Part shown: one piece after another, positions 11,501-23,890 of the stretch
How the letters are laid out: the number at the start of each line of letters is the position of its first letter
Numbering within the stretch: the first letter of the stretch is position 1
Origin: Pipra filicauda
Taxonomy: Eukaryota > Chordata > Aves > Passeriformes > Pipridae
Assembly (NCBI RefSeq): GCF_003945595.2
Contig: NW_024104764.1
Location: 159,953 to 223,952, forward strand
Length of the DNA stretch: 64,000 nt
Direction: 5' to 3'
The notes under the pieces: generated by a model
What the model was told of the DNA's origin: nothing
The model's input: the letters and a program-made list of their open reading frames with translations, nothing else
Databases searched by the model: none
Program-made: the position numbers and the translations under genes

Positions 11501-12419
11501 ATGATGGATTCAATTTGCACTTTGGATTTGCATTTTCCACTGCAAGTGGCTGAGTCCAGCCATGAGGGTTTGGGTTTTGAAGTGGGCATCCTTGGTTAAG
11601 GTTCACTGGTGCTGGATTGCAGCCTTCCCTCCAGACAAGTGTCTGGCTGCTGAGTCAGGGAACTACTTGGACATCTCTAGGTTTCTTTTTTTTCAGTTTA
11701 AAAAAAGAAAAAATCTGAGACATGATTTCATATTTGCAAATGGTCATAACTTGTTTGGATGCACCCCAGCACTTCTGGCTGCCCAAAAGGCTTACCCAGC
11801 ACTAACAGCTGGATCTCTGCCTTCTCTGTGTTGTGGTTCCTGGACACTTCCAGTGCCTTTCCTGCCTGTGAGTCATGTTTAGTGTGTTGTGCAAGACTGG
11901 GGTGTCATACTGGTGTTCATCCACGGAGGGTCATGCTTGTGCTGCACGTCAGATCCTGCTTTACAGGATCACAGAGTCATCGAGGTTGGAAGAAACCTTC
12001 AGGATCATCTAGTCCAGCTTTCTAGCTGTGTGTCCTTGGATATCCGAGTTGCTGTTCTTGGATATTCCCTGTTTAAAGACCACATGCTCATGGCTGAAGG
12101 CAGAACTTCCTGCCAGCTACAGCCCTGCCCTGCCTTTGGGATATGGGATATTTGCTTCACGGTGGAGGTGTCTGTGTGACTCACTGTTGCTTGTGTCCCT
12201 CTGCAGCTGTTCTGGACGTACATCCAGGCCATGCTGACCAATCTGGAGAGCCTGTCCCTGGAGAGGATTCACAGCATGCTGAAGATGTTTGTGATGACAG
12301 GCCCCGTGGTGACCGAGATCGATATCCAGGAGCTGCAGGGTTTCCTCCAGAAGAAGGTCCGGGACCAGCAGCTCATCTTCTCAGGAGGGGTCTATCGCCT
12401 GCCCAAGAACTGCAACTAG
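2528..12419 (+). CDS. ANAPC2: ANAPC2, anaphase-promoting complex subunit 2, 13 exons
   Basis: APC2 is the cullin subunit of the APC/C E3 ubiquitin ligase; with the RING subunit APC11 it forms the catalytic core that drives mitotic exit by ubiquitinating cyclin B and securin. Coding exons: 2528-2593, 3389-4011, 4584-4716, 6807-6981, 7131-7250, 7729-7846, 7936-8117, 8258-8399, 9159-9234, 9812-10015, 10214-10343, 10656-10891, 12207-12419. All have AG acceptors and GT donors and join in frame to 805 codons plus TAG. Exons 9-11 (about residues 520-656) hold cullin-homology sequence such as [14 protein letters not shown]. Exon 12 ends with the acidic linker [10 protein letters not shown], and exon 13 (736-805) is the C-terminal winged-helix WHB domain that binds the E2 UBE2C, ending YRLPKNCN. 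Human APC2 is 822 residues; the bird protein has a shorter N-terminus ([10 protein letters not shown]). The gene appears intact and under strong constraint. Confidence 0.97.
2712..2790 (+). repeat. 30-bp tandem repeat, about 2.6 copies
   Basis: A GC-rich unit beginning GAGCCGCCGGGGCTGAGGGA (30 bp) is repeated twice in full, followed by a partial third copy. It lies just inside ANAPC2 intron 1, within the CpG island. Confidence 0.85.
3148..3231 (+). repeat. (ATGG)n microsatellite
   Basis: About 18 near-perfect copies of the tetranucleotide GATG in ANAPC2 intron 1, with one interruption (GATGATGG) near the right end. It is likely to be length-polymorphic. Short Met-Asp-Gly-Trp ORFs across it are artefacts of the repeat. 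Confidence 0.97.
4277..4352 (+). mobile_element. CR1 3' end fragment in ANAPC2 intron 2
   Basis: A short plus-oriented CR1 tail: the GTCCCTGCCTATGACAGGGG segment, then TAGATGATCTTAAGGTCCC and a diverged terminal CTCTATGAAACT. Only about 75 bp remain. Confidence 0.75.
4717..6806 (+). other. ANAPC2 intron 3 (2.1 kb), unremarkable
   Basis: The longest ANAPC2 intron. It is AT-richer than the flanking exons. No repeat family, RNA gene or alternative exon could be recognised in it. It ends with the acceptor CTCCTCGTGCAG before exon 4. Confidence 0.7.
8725..8943 (+). mobile_element. CR1 fragment in ANAPC2 intron 8
   Basis: Plus-oriented CR1 3' sequence: GAACTTCTTTACTGTGAGG, the CACTGGAATAGGCTGCAGAG segment, TCCATCCCTGCAGATAT, and a terminal CCATTCTGGGATTC. 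It is fairly diverged. Confidence 0.8.
10940..11461 (+). mobile_element. CR1 LINE, internally deleted, in ANAPC2 intron 12
   Basis: The 5' part encodes the end of the CR1 reverse transcriptase, including the catalytic ADD box in the sequence LADDTKLE (about 11025-11050). It is preceded by the usual [15 protein letters not shown] segment. The sequence then jumps to 3' material (GAGAGGCTGAGGGAGCTGGG onward) and ends in TTGATTCTGGGATTCTGTG. A middle section of the element is therefore missing. At the left edge TCCTGTTTGATATCTTTATT is nearly repeated as TCCTGTTTAATATCTTTATT. The element is inert, with no complete ORF. Confidence 0.9.
11963..12026 (-). mobile_element. Short CR1 3' end in ANAPC2 intron 12
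   Basis: Minus-oriented: the plus strand reads GGATCACAGAGTCATCGAGG, then TTGGAAGAAACC and TCATCTAGTCCAGC, the complement of a CR1 terminus. It lies 180 bp upstream of exon 13. Confidence 0.8.
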
Positions 12420-12674
12420 ACTGGCAGTGTCCCTGCTGCCCCCTCACCACCCCTGCCCTGTGCCTGTGCTCCACTCTGGAGTGTCACCAGAGTGTCATCA
12501 GCTCTTGTTGTGCTGCTGGGGGGTTTCTGTGTTCTGGGGGTTTGCTGTGCCCCCTTCCCCACACGGGTGTCGTTTTCCACAGCAGCAGCCTGGGCTGTGC
12601 ACCCCACAACCTGTGGGCCTGCTCCCCACATTCCTTCCTGTTGAATGTCAGTGCCTGGGCCCACTTCACTGGTT

Positions 12675-12680
12675 AATAAA
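12675..12680 (+). terminator. ANAPC2 polyadenylation signal
   Basis: AATAAA lies 256 bp after the ANAPC2 stop codon in the sequence GGTTAATAAAGAAC. It is followed by a GT/T-rich stretch (TCTTCTTTTTCC), as expected for a cleavage site near 12,700. The 3' UTR is therefore about 280 bases. Confidence 0.85.
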
Positions 12681-15388
12681 GAACAGCAGTCTTCTTTTTC
12701 CAACTGTGCCAATTCTTTGCTTCCCTCTTGGCATCAGCCAAAGGCAGGCAGGAAACTCCCCAGTCTGCTGGGCACCAGCTCCCTTTCCTTGGGTCTCCAT
12801 CTGCAGCCCCAGGAGGTTTTGGGAGGGGGCTGTTGGCTCCAGCTGCTGTCTGGGGCTCTGTGTGTGGCTAAAGCAGTGTCTTGCAGCCGGGTATGATGAG
12901 CAAGACCCTGCCCAAAAGCAAGTGTTGGTGCTGTCTCCTCTGGCTGAGGGAGTGAGGACAACTCCAGGGTCCCCTTGTCTGGGACTCCTAAATTGTGTGG
13001 AATAGTTTTATTGTGGGATGAAGAATGCTTCAGAGGGATGAGATGGAGCAGTTCTTCAGGGCAAGCTGGTTAGTCCTGGACAAAAGTAAGTGGCTTATCC
13101 AGGCACTGGCAGGATTGCTCTGCCATGGCACGGATACCTGTGTGTCTCCCAGCACCATGGAGCTGCCCTGGGGCACATCCTCCTGGTGAGCTTCAGAGTT
13201 GCACCACTGAGACTCACGAGGCAGTTGGATGGGATAATCCCTGAGCTCCTGGTTAAACATCCTGCCCCCCACCCGGGTATGGAGCTGTGGGTTTCAGGAC
13301 TGTATTCCAACCCCACTCCGTAGTGTTGGGGCTTCCTCAGTCCTGAGTTTTGCTCATCAGGAGGAATGTGCTGGAGAAATCTGGCTTTTACTAAAAATTT
13401 GCTTTCTGTGAAGCCAACAACGAGTTTCCACAGCCCAAGGGGTCTGTCCTCTCCCGTGCTGAATCTTCTGTCCCAGCCTGTGGGCGCTGCAGCAGCTGGA
13501 ACTGAGATACCACAGTGAAAACAAGGGAGCAGCCTGGGAGCCTGGCCTTGCATCCAGGGACTTGTGGAATGTAGAATTAGCCTGTATTTAGCCTTCAACC
13601 TTGTTTTTCGGTGCCTAAAGGCCCACAGGTCCCACCCTGTGGACACCCTTCCTGCAGCCACAGGCAGTGGGGTACAGCACTTCTCTCCCCCTTGGGCACG
13701 TTGCTGTTTTCTCCTACGTGGGGATCAGCTGTTTTTGTTCCCTGGTGGCACTTTGGCCCAGGCTGGTGGGGGGATGGCACTGGGAACTCTGCCATGTTCT
13801 GTTGTGAAGGTTAAAATGTTCCTTGTGCTGAAGGAGATCTGGTAATAACTGAATGAACCCCAGTCTGTGAACAGGGGGGATGTAACTCCAAGAAAGATAA
13901 AGAGCGGGGAAGGGATGGACATCCCTGCCCGAGGAGCCCCACGGGCCCCTGGTAGGACACTGGATGTCATTTGAGGTTGGGTGGGGTGTCCAGGACACAT
14001 CACTGGCCCCATCATCGCTGTGCCCAGCCTGGGATGGGGCTGGGCCATCCCTGGGACACACATTTTGGGGACCACATGTGGAACCGCAGCTGCTTTAACC
14101 CCAGGCAGCTCCTGCTGCCTGCTCGGAGCTCCTGCAGCAGGTCCTGGTGGGCTTTCCCTTGCAGAAAACACCTCATGGGGACTTCACATTCCCTCAGGCT
14201 CCTCATGCCCTCGCTCAGCTCTTGCTCAGACTCTCACCCACCACTGAATAAACCCCAGCAGCCACAAGTGCCCGGGCTCCATCCGAACTCACCTGCCCTG
14301 GCAGGGCAGGAGGGAAGGAGAACGGGCAGAGAGCCCCAGGCCTGACCTCTTCTCTGATGTGCTGCAGGTGCAGAGCCCCAGGGCTGCATTTCACACGTTG
14401 TTTTACTTCACTCTGTCATGAAAGAACACTGTTTGAGCCCATGGCAGCACCTGGCAGGGCCGGCACCGCGGGTCAGCGGGGTCAGTGTCTGGTAGCCCGG
14501 GGTGTGCCAGCCCACGTCTCACTCCCTGCTTGGTCACTGCCCAGAGAGTGTCTGGACAGGCTGTGGCTGCGACAGGGTGGGGAAACAGCTCTTTTTGATC
14601 TTTGGAGATCAAAGAAACTCCAGTTTGGAGCAGGGCTGCTGCAGCAGGGCTGTCCCCAGAGCTGGGGCCGGCTGTGAGGGAGGTGGCCGTGGGTGACTCA
14701 GGGCCTTGGCTGTGTCTGCTTTGCTTATGGATGCAAAAACACTGACTGATTTACGTGTGGGTGCAGGTGGATTTGTTGCTCCTGCAGTGCTTCCTCACCC
14801 CCAAGGGGTGTGGAGTGGTGTGTCCTCGCTGTGCCCCATCCCAGCAGCGTTCCAGCCCTGGCCATGCTGTGGAAGGGCACGGGATGAGCCTCATTCCTGC
14901 CCTGGCTTTTCCCAGCTGCCCTGATGGGATGGATCCATGGGGTGTGACGAGTTGGTCCATCCTGAGCCAGGGGATGAGCATTGCCACAGCTGAAGGGACC
15001 TGGAGTCTCTCCTCTCCCCACGGGAGGTCCCGGCACGGCGGAGCCAGAGCCACCAGCTGAGCTGCAGTGTGGTCGTTTCAAAGTGTTACAACAGGAAAAA
15101 CTCTGCTTTAATGACTGCTTTGGCTTTTATGGAATGTCAAAGTCTTAAAATTAATTGAAACAAGCTGCAAATGTGATTTTTTTTCAGCCTGATAGAGGAA
15201 GCTGGGGGGAAAAAAAAAGGGCTTTGGGCTCTTCTTTCTGCTGTTTGCTGTGCAGTCGTGTTGCTCCAGGCTGGAGCTGCATCTGCTGGTTGAGGCAAAG
15301 CCCTGTCCCACGTCCCTTGCCTTCACAAATGTCTCCCCCTTTCGAAGAAAGAACTAAAAAACATTTATAGCTAAAAAATGCACGTAAA

Positions 15389-15512
15389 GTCATAGAATCA
15401 CAGACTCACAGAATGGCTTGGGTTGGAAGGGACATTAAGGATCATCCAGTGCCACCCTCTGCCATGGGCAGGGACACCTTCCACCAGCCCAGGTTGCTCC
15501 AAGCTGCCCTTT
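15389..15512 (-). mobile_element. CR1 3' end, minus orientation
   Basis: The plus strand reads CATAGAATCACAGACTCACA, then GGTTGGAAGGGACATTAAGG, ATCATCCAGTGCCACCC and CATGGGCAGGGACACCTTCC, the complement of a typical avian CR1 terminus of the CCATTCTATG family. Confidence 0.9.
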
Positions 15513-18500
15513 AACACTTCTTTACTCAGCTGCTTGGAGATGGCTGCAGTTCCTCGGGGGTGTTTTACAGATGCCCTTGGTGACCAATGCAAACCCTTCT
15601 GTGCATCCTGTTTCACATGGGAAGGTGTTACTGTGGTTTTCTCTGATGATCACTCATGAAACGAGTCCACATAGATGGCACTGGGAGATTGTCCCACTGC
15701 TGTTATTGTCCCACTGCTGCAGGCACTTGCTGCTCTCCAATATTTTTGAAATTATTTCCCAAATTTCCCAGTTTTTTCCCTGATGTGCCACTTCCTTTTT
15801 CCAAAGTGAAAAGCAGACCACTGCTGGTCCCTGCCCTCTCTCACTGCCACCCTCGTGCTGGGCCTGGATGGTGCCTCATGGCACGGCCATGACCTTCCCT
15901 TTGGCCCCACTGTGTCTGGCACGTGAGGGGCTGAACCTGCCAATCCCATCTTTCTTAGTTTTTACCTCTTTTTTTGTTGTTTTAGTGAGGTGGGGATGGA
16001 GCTCAGCCGGAGGAGAAAGAAGCAGCAGCTTTAACTTGGGTTTTAGGAGCCATCATCTGACTCAGTGCCCCTTGAACAGCTTGAAAAGAAGAAATAAGAT
16101 AAAAATCCTCTCACAAAGAGCACTCGGCCTCATTTACCTTGGTCTATTTATAAACTGTTTAGAAGGGCCACGATAACCCAAGCAGGATGCGGTGTCCCTG
16201 CAGGGGACATTCCCCGGCCCACGGATAAACTGTTTGGGTTATTTCAGATGTGTTAAAGCAGGGGCTGCTTGTGGAGGCTGGAAATTTTTGCTAAGGGTGA
16301 GATTGGGAAGAGTGAGGGGTCCAGCAACAGCCCTGGGACTGCATCTTGCCCAGGGAAATGCTGGATTTCCACAATTCCAAAGGGCTGACGGCGTGGAGGG
16401 GCCCTGGGGGAGCGAGGGGCTGCAGCAGCAGCAGTTCAGGGCAGATCAACCCAAGGTGGGTGATGTAAAACGAGAAAAACCCACCCTCCAGCCCAAGCCA
16501 TTGCTAATGTGTCTGTGGAGCTGGTGGGTCACACTGCAGAAGGGCAGCTCCATGCTTGGGAAAAGGACCTTTGGCTCTGGGAATGACCCTGCAAGGCTGG
16601 ATCCTGCACCTCTGCCAGGGGCTGCTGACCCCGTCTGCATGGGCAGTCCCACCCCAGGGGATCTGCTGCTCACCACGGATCAGATTATTTTATCATATAC
16701 TTTTAGTTCTTCCCTTCTGGGGGCTGCAGGGCCTCTCGGGGGTTTCTGTATCCTCGCCCCATTTCCCCTTCTCCAGTTGCAGCCTCTCCCTTTCACTTTT
16801 GGGACTCCCTGCCCGCTCCAGGCTTTGCATCCATAGGCTGTGTTTCTGATCTCTACATCCATTTTCCTGACAGCTTTGCAGCTGGTTTTAGTTTCTTTTT
16901 TGACAGATTTCCTCTTTTTTGCAGAGGTTTTTCCTGACAAGACCAGTGCTGCAGGTGTGGGAACTACTGTTTGTCCTGGAGCTGCTGGGACTCACCCTGG
17001 ACCCATTCTGGGCACCCACAGTCCCCTCAAAGGGACCTGCTGGCTCTGGGACGTTCATCCATATAATTCTGGCTTCCTGGGGTGCAGAAGGGTGTTTGCC
17101 CCCGAATGCAGCTGCTGCTACTCAGCCCTGAAGTGTTCAGGCTGAACAAGTCACATGCCAAAAAATGGAGAAAAACCCTAAAAGTGTCCTATAGGTCTGT
17201 GCCCAGCAGCACGAGGCCATATGGCTGCCCAAACTCTGGTGATGCCTCCTGGTGGGAACCAAACCAGGGGGTGTCCATCACCTGGGGGGTGCCCAAACCA
17301 GTGGGTACCAGTCAGAGACTGGTACCAAAATCTCAGCTCAGAGCTGCCATCTCTCTGTCGCCAGGACTTCCTTGCCCCGTGTCCCCCGGGTGCCCCCGGC
17401 GGGGCAGAGCCCTGGCAGAGGCTGTGTTTGCACAGGATTTGCATCCGTGGCCGCAGGAAGGGCCGTGGCCCCGCGGCTCGTCCCCATCCCGGCCCGGCGC
17501 CGTCTCCTCCCTTCGTGGGGCCCCGACGGGGGGGTCGGTCCAGCCTCGGCACCATCGGGGACACGGGGAACAGGTCCCGCGGTGAGTGGGGGACTGGGGC
17601 TGGGGGGAGAGAGGGCTGATCCCGCTGCACCCCTGCAGAGACCCCTCTGCCCCCCCCGCTCTGCTCACACATGGCCCCCCAAAGCACTGCCCCCCAACTC
17701 CACTGCCCCCAATGCCCACATGTGCCCCTCCCTTTTGCACAGCTCCCCCCAGGCACACAGCCCTCTCTGTTGTAGGGGGGGACTCCCCAATGTGCTGCCC
17801 CTCATACACTGCCCCAGCAGCCCCCACCCCACTGCAGTGCCCCCCACGTACAGCACCCCCAGCTCACTGCCCCTGTGCCTGTGTGTGCCCCCCAGCATGT
17901 CCCCTCCCCATGGCACAGCAGCTTCCCACACACTGTGGGGTGCTGGAGGTCCCCAGAGCCCCATGGGGGGGACACAGCACAAGGCAATATTTTGGCTGGG
18001 AATGTGGGCAGGGGCTGTTTTCCACCATCCTGCCCCCCGACAGGGCACGCTGGGGAGACATCCCCCCATGGGACACCTCTTGGTGCCAGCCCTGCCCCTG
18101 CCCTCCCCAGGTGCTCCCTGGATGTTTTGGCAGCCACTCCAGACTGAGCTGGTGATTTTGGAGGGCATTGACACCAGGATGGTGTCCCCAGCCCTGCATC
18201 ACCCCATCACCCCACAGTTCTGCTGGGCCCTGGGTCAGGCACAGCCTGGCAGTGGCTGTGCTGCCCCTCCAGATCCTTGTCCCCAAGTGCCATCGAGCTC
18301 CCCCAGCACCGTGGGGGTCCCAGGGTGCTCAGTCCCACGTCCCTGTTGTCACCAGGAGCTCCTCACCCTCTGCTCCAGCCGTGGCCCCAGCAGTGCTCTC
18401 TGTTCCCAGCTCAGGAGGGGTTCAGCACCCCCATTTCCTGGGCAGGGTGCACATCCCTCACGGGCACTTCCAGCCCTGCTTCCACCCTCCCTGGGTTTCC

Positions 18501-19399
18501 TGCTGCATTTTGGAGGCTTCCTGCCCCCTCAACAGGGTGCTGGAAGGGATCAAGCTCCTTCCCAGTTACAGCAAGACAGTTTTTTCTGGGCTGTTGAGGT
18601 TCACTGACAGCCCTCAAGAGAGGGTGGCAGCTTCTTGCTCCTCTAATTTTGCTTCTTTTAGAGTTTCTTTGGGGGGCATTGTGTTTTGGGTTTTTTTTTT
18701 CAAATGGTTTTCAACCATGCTGCTCAGAGGAAGCTCTTCCTTCTCAAAAACCTGAACTAGCCAGAAAAGCATCTTTCTTCATGGCTGCTCCCAAAACTTC
18801 CTCCTGAAGGGACCTCTGCTCGGGGTCAGCCCTGCCGTGTTCCCCGACCCCCAGGGCAGCTCCCAGACACTTTGTGCCAGTGGCTTTGCTCCAGCTGAGC
18901 TCCTGCACCTTCATGACACAGAAATCCCCACATTTGCAAGGATTTGTTAGGCAAATCCCCACTGGCCCCAGCAGAGGCACATCCAGCTGCCTGGCATGGG
19001 GCTGGAGAGACTTTGTGAGTCCAGGCTGGGGACCCCCTGCTTGGAGCATCCCCTTACCCAGCCAGGTTGGGATCTGTGCCATGATGCTTCAAAACATCCC
19101 AAATCCGTTTTTTTCCCCCTTATTTTTGGTCTTGTGCAGCTGGAGGGAGCAGGTGCCAGCTGAAGGGTTATTCAAAAATAGGAGCTTGAAATGCCAGCAA
19201 GAGACTGCTTTGGGCTGCTCTGGCTTGACCAAATAAATGGGCTTGTTTTGGGGGAAAAAAGCCTTGGCCGGGTTGTGCAAGCGCAGGTGAGAGGTGGGAG
19301 TTTCCAGGGCGTGTTTGTTAGGGCTAAAAGAAAGGTGAGTGCAGGTGGAGGTGAGGAGGAGCCTTTGCACCGCTGGGTACAGAAACACCCCCGCTGCTT

Positions 19400-20700
19400 C
19401 CTTCTCTCTGAGTGCAGCCGATGGACGAAGTGGTTTTCCCCAGGGAGTTTTTGTGCCCACACCAGAACTCGGTCCCACAGCAGCCGTGCAGCCTGGCCCG
19501 GGCTGTCCCCGGGTCCCCACGTCCCCGTGTCCCCACGTCCCTGTGCTGCAGGGCCAGGGCTGCCGAGGGGCCAAAACCCTCCGTGGGGTCGGGAGGGCCG
19601 GGGGGCAGCGGAGCAGGACCCGCCCAGGGACAGACCAACCGACCGCTCCGGACCCGCTGTTTTTTTCCAGACTCGCTGTTTTTACAGACAATCCTTTTCC
19701 CCATATTCCCTCTATGTTCTGCTCTCCCCGTTTTCCTGCTGCCGAGGTCTCTCCCCCCGATGACCTCCCTTGGCAGCGTCACCGCTCTGACCTTTTCGGT
19801 GACGGGCTCCTGGCTCATGACTAATGACACCCCGGAGGGTGGGGATGTTTTGCCCACACTCTGGGCTCTCGGGGCGGTGAGGGCGATGAGCTCATCCCGC
19901 TGTTCGGACCCGCGTTCGTTCGCACCGTGTGGCGGGGTCTGAGCGACGGCGGGGAGAAGGAACCGGCCGGCGGCCATCCCATGGCACGGGGAGAAGGAAG
20001 TGCTGCTGTGGGCCACTCCTCCTCACATTTCCTCTCTGGGGACGCTTTTCTGCCGATGAGAGCAGGGCCAGAGCAGCCGCCGGCCCGTGCGAGGCCGCAG
20101 GCTCCGCTGGGCGGACGGAGGGGAGCGACAGTGACCGGCCCCGACGGAGCCCCTGTGGGTAACTGCGCTGGGTTCGGCTCCCCCGCCCTGCTCCCCACCC
20201 CTCGGGGGCTCACCGGGGCACCCCCCGGCCCCTTCGAGCCCCATCTCCCCGGCGCTGCCTTCTGCGCGTCCCCGGTGACTCCTTTCCACCAAAAGCCGCC
20301 CCAGTTTTGGGGGGATGCTCCTGTTCCCGATTGTTTTAGGATGCTTCGGGCGCTTTCCCTCCGCTTGCTGCCCTTCCCGTCGGTCTTGGCTTTGCTGCCC
20401 TTCCCGTCGGTCTCGGCAAAAATTAGGGCTGTGCATCCTGTTATCACGGGGCCGGCGGGGTTCGGTGGTGAACGGGCTTTTGGGGGAGCACAGGGAGGAG
20501 GTTTTATGTCGCCTTGGTTGTCTCCCTGTGCTGTTTTTGGGGAGGGTGGACGCCTGCACACCCCCAGCTCCAGCCCTGAACCGAACCACGTTGCTCAGCT
20601 TGCTCCCAGAGGGGGCCCCCGGGGAGCTGCAGCTCGGGGTGCCGGGGCCCTGCTGGCCTTTGCCAGCATCCCGGATTTCTGCTCCCAGCCACTGATCCCT
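19400..20700. promoter_or_regulatory. GC-rich, CpG-containing block; possible TOR4A promoter
   Basis: CpG density rises well above the surrounding sequence, for example around 19,880-20,110 and 20,150-20,480. A 27-bp unit (TTGCTGCCCTTCCCGTCGGT onward) is tandemly duplicated at 20,365-20,418. TOR4A's coding exon starts with a splice acceptor, so it needs at least one upstream 5' exon, and this block 4 kb upstream is a plausible location. No exon boundary could be fixed, so this is an inference. Confidence 0.35.
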
Positions 20701-21794
20701 GTGATCCACAGCTGCCTCTACAAGGGGCTCTTTTGTTCTGCCTTACCCCTGGAAATGCTCATTTTTGGATGGAGGGGCTCGGATCCCACCTGGGGGCAGG
20801 GGGGTGTCAATCGTTAGGCTTTTCCAGCTGTTCCCTTTTCCCAGCAACTTTGCTAACCCAAGGAGCCTTAGACAGGGGTGCAGCTCCCCCTTCTCCGGTG
20901 CCATCCTCGGGATTCAGCAGCACTTTAACCAGGGATATGTTTCCCCAGCTGGCATCTCCTGCCAACAGAGCACTTCCCACCGGCGGTGCCGGGGGCTGCC
21001 CCATCCCGCTCCCCTCCCTCTGCCTCCGGCTGCCCACACAGGCTCCTCTGTTGTGGAAACCTTGTTTTGGAGGAGCAGGGTGACACACGAATGCAAACAC
21101 TGGGGGAAGAGCGAAAGGAGGAAAGCTGGAGGCTCTTCAGAAGCGTTTCCAAGTGCAAGTTCTCCTGCAGTGTCCGGGCTTGGCACAGAGCAGTGACTAA
21201 TGGTGTTTACACGAGCACTGGGATGCTGCAGACTGAATTCCCAGGTTCTCTTTCCTATGCTTTTCACCAAACAGTAAATTAAACTGCCCAGAGTGCACTG
21301 CTGAAGGCTGGCACAGCCTCCTGCCCCGGCCCTGATCCGACACTGAGCGTGCAGGGGCTGCTCTTAGAAAATTCCAGTCCTATGCAAATATCAGCAGGTA
21401 TTGGGGACTGAGTCATGGCATTAACAGGGTTATTATATGCATGACTGGACAGATTCCTTACTGAGGATGGGATTTTGTCTTTCTACCCTGCCTTGCTTGG
21501 CTCGTCTGGAGGGTTGGGCATCCTGTGCTGGTGGTGGGATGGATGTGCTGTTTGGGCTCTTGGCTTTTGGGTAAGAGGGTCTTGAGCATCTTCTGGCTAA
21601 ATCAGCTCTCAGTCCTCACTGCTTCCCATCAGCCTTGCAGGGATTTCAGGCTCTCTGCATGGACATGGCAGTGGGAGCATCTGTTCTGGGTGTGAGGAGT
21701 GAAATCACTTCATGCTTCAGCTGGGGCTGCATCCAGCACCATCCATGGGGAGTGCTTGGGGTGTCCCATGTTTCCCTGCCAGGAGAAGCCTTCC

Positions 21795-22112
21795 AGGACT
21801 GAAAGGGAGCCTATGACCAAATTTTCAGCAGGGTCTGTTGTGATAGGACAGGGGGTGATGGTTTTAAACTAAAAGAAGGTGGATTTAGATTAGATATAAG
21901 GAAGTTTTTTACAGTGAGGGTGGTGAGGCCCTGGCACAGGTTGCCCAGAGAAGCTGTGGCTGCCCCACCCCTGGAAGTGTCCAAGGCCAGGTTGGACGGG
22001 GCTTGGAGCAACCTGGGCTAGTGGAAAGTGTCCCTGCCCATGGCAGGGGGATTGGAATGAGATGAGCTTTAAGGTCCCTTCCAACCCAAACTTTTCCATG
22101 ATTCTATGTTCT
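21795..22112 (+). mobile_element. CR1 3' region, plus orientation
   Basis: A relatively long and well-preserved tail: GATAGGACAGGGGGTGATGG, AGATATAAGGAAGTTTTTTA, GGTTGCCCAGAGAAGCTGTG, CAAGGCCAGGTTGGACGGGG, TGCCCATGGCAGGGGGATTG and the terminal CCATGATTCTATG. This is the classic consensus order of avian CR1 3' ends. Confidence 0.95.
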
Positions 22113-23500
22113 TTCTGCTCCCTAAAACTTTTCCACAGCCTCCCCCTGGCATTTAACCAGCTCCCTCTACACCTGCATGTGTTTGGGGCTGAGAAAGCTT
22201 CCCCCTGTGTTTGTGTGGATGTGTGGCAGGGCCCAGAGGGTTGTCTCAATCCCAGGCTGAGCTCTGCAGTGTCCCAGCTCCCTGGGGACCAGTGCTGGTC
22301 TGTGCCACAGGGGCTGCTCCCCAGCTGCTCTGGGGACAGCCATCCATTTGGGGACCCTCAGGCCCTGCGTGAGCAAGGCAAAGTGTGCAGGATGGAGAGG
22401 AGCAAGGGTGTGATGGCAGCGTGGTGCGAGGACAGCCCAGGGCTCCCAGTGGTATCCTGGGTGATGGTTGCATCCTGTTCTCCTTCCTGGTGCTGCCTCA
22501 GGGCCTCCTCTGGATCCCGTCTGGCTGGTTTTGCCTTTGCACACCAGATCCTGCACAGGGTCAGGAATTAGGTCAGCAATTAGCACTCAGGGTTAATTGC
22601 TACACAGCAGTGGCAGGTCCAGCGATGAGCGCTGGACTCACCTGGCTCGGTTCACCCAGCCACTGGCACACGGTCCTGAGACCCACCTGTCCCTGGAGTG
22701 GGGGTGAAGGCTTCACTCGCACGTCCCAGCATTTCAGAGGAGCCAGGAAAGGTGCAGGGTGAAGCCAGGAGGCTCTGGGAGTGTTTCCTGGTGCCTGTGG
22801 CTCCTGGGTGCCCTCGGGCTCAGAGCGTGCCGGCGTCAGCCTCAGCCTCACCTTCTCTGGAGCGTGACTTCGTGCAGGTTGGTGACTTCCTGCTGAGCTG
22901 AAACGAGTTAATAAGAAACCCTCTGGGACCTCCTCCTCCCCAGAGACGTGGTGCTTTGGCAGGGTCGATTTTTCTGGGTGATGAAAGCAGCTTTTCCCGC
23001 CCTGCCCGCGCCGGTTTCCTGCTCTCGGGGCCGGCGGCGTCACCGCAGCAAACCATCCCTTGCGTCAGTGCTGCTGCGGTCCAGAGGTGGAGGAAAAGCA
23101 CCCTCCCACTGTGACACAGCTTCTGCCACCACCAGCTTCGTGCCAGGCAGGCACAGAGCCCTCCCTGGTGCTGCAGCACGTGGAGGTGGTTGTGTGTGGG
23201 GTCCTGTGCCGCGTGGCTGCAGCTGGGGCTGGAGGGCTGTGTTCTCCTGGAGGCTTCCCCAGTGGGGCTGTGCTTCTTGTCATCACACCCCGCTGCTGGA
23301 GCCTCTCCTGTTCCTCCTTCTTTGCCAGCTGAGGTTTGTCCATGTGTTCTTCACGCAGAGGGGTGTTCCCAGGGTGATCGTGTCCCTGCACTCTCCTGTG
23401 CAGCTCTGGGGTCTCCTGTGGGAGGGACACAGAGGCTGCTGTGTGTCCAGGGGTGGGAGTGTGTGGGCACATGGGGCAGGGTTGGGCTGGGGGGGTATCA

Positions 23501-23890
23501 GGGTCACAGAATCATTAAGGTCGGAAAAGATCTCTGAGATCCTCAAGTCCAACCTGTGACCCAACCCCACCTTGTCACCCAGCCCATGGCACTGATGCCA
23601 CATCCAGGCTCTGCTTAAGCACCTCCAGGGATGGGGACTCCACCCCCTCCCTGTGGGGCAGCCCTGCTCCTCTCCCCGCAGCCATGTGCTGCTGACAGAC
23701 TTCGTCACACCCATATTGGTCCCCTGCAGCCTCTCTGAGCCCTTCCCATCCAGGGGCAGCTCTCCCTGCTGGCAGGGCTGGTGCTGCTTGGCATACCCAT
23801 TGGAACAGCTGGGGAAAATCCTCCCCCTGGGAGATGCTGTGCCACCACAGCCAGCATGGCAAGAGTCTTTCCACAGGCTTACTCCCACAC
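23501..23890 (-). mobile_element. CR1 3' region, minus orientation
   Basis: The plus strand reads GGTCACAGAATCATTAAGG, TCCAACCTGTGACCCAACCC, CATGGCACTGATGCCACATC and CACCTCCAGGGATGGGGACT. It is the reverse complement of the same subfamily as the copy in ANAPC2 intron 12 (10,940-11,461). Confidence 0.88.

Noticed and set aside
16919..17131. Exon-like ORF after a pyrimidine-rich acceptor (RFFLTRPVLQVWELL)
   Set aside because: The acceptor is good, but there is no matching donor or family. Leu-rich sequence of this kind is common by chance.
17252..18607. Open frame of 451 codons on the plus strand
   Set aside because: It lies in C-rich sequence with few stops, overlaps long frames on both strands, has Pro/Ser/His-skewed composition, no known motif and no supporting splice or promoter signals.
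19927..20817. Open frame of 296 codons in a GC-rich block
   Set aside because: The block is CpG-rich and stop-poor in several frames. The translated product has no recognisable domain. Read instead as a possible promoter region.
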